Positions 62,736-64,000 of a DNA stretch of 64,000 nt are shown piece by piece (the stretch's first letter is position 1; each line of letters opens with the position of its first letter). A model generated the notes under the pieces. That model was not told the DNA's origin. It saw only the letters and a list, made by a program, of their open reading frames with translations, and did not search any database. Source of the stretch: an uncultured Shewanella sp. (GTDB lineage: Bacteria > Pseudomonadota > Gammaproteobacteria > Enterobacterales > Shewanellaceae); assembly GCA_947503555.1 (NCBI GenBank), contig CANNEE010000016.1:1-64000 (forward strand), written 5' to 3'. The translations under genes and the position numbers were made by a program.

Positions 62736-64000
62736 ATGACAAGAAAGTATTTCGGCACCGATGGGGTGCGTGGCAAGGTGGGAACTTTCCCTATTACTCC
62801 CGATTTTGCGATGAAGTTAGGTTGGGCCGCCGGAACTGTATTAGCTTCGTCGGGTACCAAAGGAGTATTAATAGGTAAAGACACTCGTATTAGTGGCTAT
62901 ATGCTGGAGTCTGCTATTGAAGCTGGGCTTGCCGCTGCCGGGGTCAATGTATCACTTGTCGGGCCTATGCCCACTCCTGCGGTTGCATACTTGGCATCGA
63001 CTTTTAGGGCCGATGCGGGTGTTGTCATTAGTGCGTCGCACAATGCCTATTACGATAATGGCATTAAGTTTTTTGCTAATGACGGCACTAAGCTGACAGA
63101 TGAGCAGGAGCTAGAAATCGAAGCTTTGCTTGACCAAGCACTCAATGGTCAAGGTATGACATGTGTCGAGTCTGCTCAGTTGGGTAAAGCGCGTCGTATT
63201 GAAGATGCAGCTGGCAGGTATATTGAATTTTGTAAGGGTACTTTCCCTAAACATCTGTCATTGTCTGGGCTCAAAATAGTGGTAGATAGCGCCAATGGTG
63301 CGGCCTACCACATAGCTCGTGAGGTTTATGCTGAGCTAGGCGCCGAAGTTATTAGTATCAATGACAATCCAGATGGGGTTAACATCAATGATAAATGTGG
63401 TGCAACCAATCTTAAAGCATTGCAAACCATAGTATTAGCAGAAGAAGCTGACCTTGGTGTCGCACTTGATGGTGATGCTGATCGGATTATGTTTGTCGAT
63501 CATCAAGGTGAAGTGGTTGATGGTGATGAAATCCTTTTCATTCTAGCGAGTGCTATGCAACGTAAAGGTGAGATGCAAGGTGGTGTAGTTGGTACCTTGA
63601 TGTCAAATCTCGGACTCGAGTTGGCGTTAGAACAGATGAATATTCCGTTCCTACGCGCGAAAGTAGGAGACCGTTATGTTGTTGAGCAGCTTAAAGCGAC
63701 GGGATGGCAGCTTGGTGGTGAAAATTCCGGTCATATCTTGAGTCTTCAGCATGCTACAACAGGTGATGGCATAGTTGCTTCTTTGCAGGTTCTCAGAGCA
63801 GTTGTTGAAGCCGGTCAGTCATTAGCCCAAGTCAAATCTGGTATGAGTAAGTTGCCACAAGTGCTTATTAATGTGCGTCTTGATGAAGGTGATGCCGAGC
63901 AAATTATGTCAAGCCATAAGGTACAAGAAGCGGTTGCACAGGCCGAAGCGACTCTAGGTAAATCAGGTCGAGTCTTGTTGAGAAAATCAGGCACTGAGCC
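62736..64000 (+). CDS. glmM: Phosphoglucosamine mutase GlmM, C-terminal end beyond the window
   Basis: Interconverts glucosamine-6-P and glucosamine-1-P on the way to UDP-GlcNAc. About 421 of some 445 residues are present. [16 protein letters not shown] opens the protein, the phospho-serine loop is [18 protein letters not shown] near residue 98, the metal-binding loop [12 protein letters not shown] near 243, and GGENSGHI near 328. The ATG at 62736 is 7 nt after GGA; the ATG at 62733 is an alternative. It lies outside the folP-ftsH context where glmM is usually found, so it may be a second copy. Confidence 0.93.
   Translation, partial: MTRKYFGTDGVRGKVGTFPITPDFAMKLGWAAGTVLASSGTKGVLIGKDTRISGYMLESAIEAGLAAAGVNVSLVGPMPTPAVAYLASTFRADAGVVISASHNAYYDNGIKFFANDGTKLTDEQELEIEALLDQALNGQGMTCVESAQLGKARRIEDAAGRYIEFCKGTFPKHLSLSGLKIVVDSANGAAYHIAREVYAELGAEVISINDNPDGVNINDKCGATNLKALQTIVLAEEADLGVALDGDADRIMFVDHQGEVVDGDEILFILASAMQRKGEMQGGVVGTLMSNLGLELALEQMNIPFLRAKVGDRYVVEQLKATGWQLGGENSGHILSLQHATTGDGIVASLQVLRAVVEAGQSLAQVKSGMSKLPQVLINVRLDEGDAEQIMSSHKVQEAVAQAEATLGKSGRVLLRKSGTE

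Overview
The window is a chromosomal segment of a Shewanella-type gammaproteobacterium. The diagnosis rests on the left end, an extracellular-electron-transfer locus (mtrB-mtrA-mtrC-omcA, read on the minus strand). Each of the three cytochromes has ten CXXCH haem motifs and closely resembles its S. oneidensis namesake. The following order, feoAB - glnS - miaE - lpxH - ppiB - cysS - folD - tRNAs - tig - clpP - clpX - lon - hupB - ppiD, is also the order I know from Shewanella chromosomes. No mobile element, CRISPR array or rRNA was seen.

Layout: (1) 1-6.6 kb: metal-reduction conduit. The 5' end of mtrB carries an apparent one-base frameshift. (2) 6.4-9.2 kb: ferrous iron uptake feoAB behind a Fur-box-like site. 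(3) 9.3-17.3 kb: housekeeping genes (glnS, a Yip1-family membrane protein, miaE, lpxH, ppiB, cysS, folD) and a Pro-Arg-His tRNA operon with a clear promoter and terminator. (4) 17.3-26 kb: proteostasis block tig-clpP-clpX-lon-hupB-ppiD, with a heat-shock-type promoter before lon. (5) 26-32.2 kb: an orphan FliK-like/FlhB-tail-like pair, an mlaA homologue without a lipobox cysteine, an RssB-type response regulator and a POT peptide transporter. (6) 32.6-62.7 kb: rfaH, then a 1-kb structured leader with an ops element, then a co-directional surface-polysaccharide cluster of about 25 genes, closed by a terminator. (7) 62.7-64 kb: glmM, cut by the window edge.

The polysaccharide locus appears to build three amino sugars, all from UDP-GlcNAc. 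The first is a 2,3-diamino-uronic acid (TviB/WbpA-like, WbpB-like and WbpE-like enzymes), probably converted to an acetamidino derivative by a WbpG/HisH/HisF set. The second is UDP-L-FucNAc (WbjB/C/D). The third is a 2,4-diamino-2,4,6-trideoxy sugar (WbpM-like dehydratase, DegT aminotransferase, PglD-like acyltransferase) handed to a PglC-like initiating transferase. One initiating transferase plus two glycosyltransferases fit a trisaccharide repeat. Wzx, a Wzy-like protein, Wzz and a large SLBB export protein complete a Wzx/Wzy pathway.

The most interesting content is a set of lipid-type genes inside this sugar locus: a dedicated acyl carrier protein, a ketoacyl-ACP synthase III, an LpxD-like N-acyltransferase and a 3-hydroxybutyryl-CoA dehydrogenase. 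Together they suggest local synthesis and attachment of a short hydroxyacyl group, such as 3-hydroxybutyryl, to one of the amino sugars. The locus also encodes an unusual DUF4838/alpha-glucuronidase-like lipoprotein. All functions are assigned from recognisable motifs and remembered family sequences; no database search was run.
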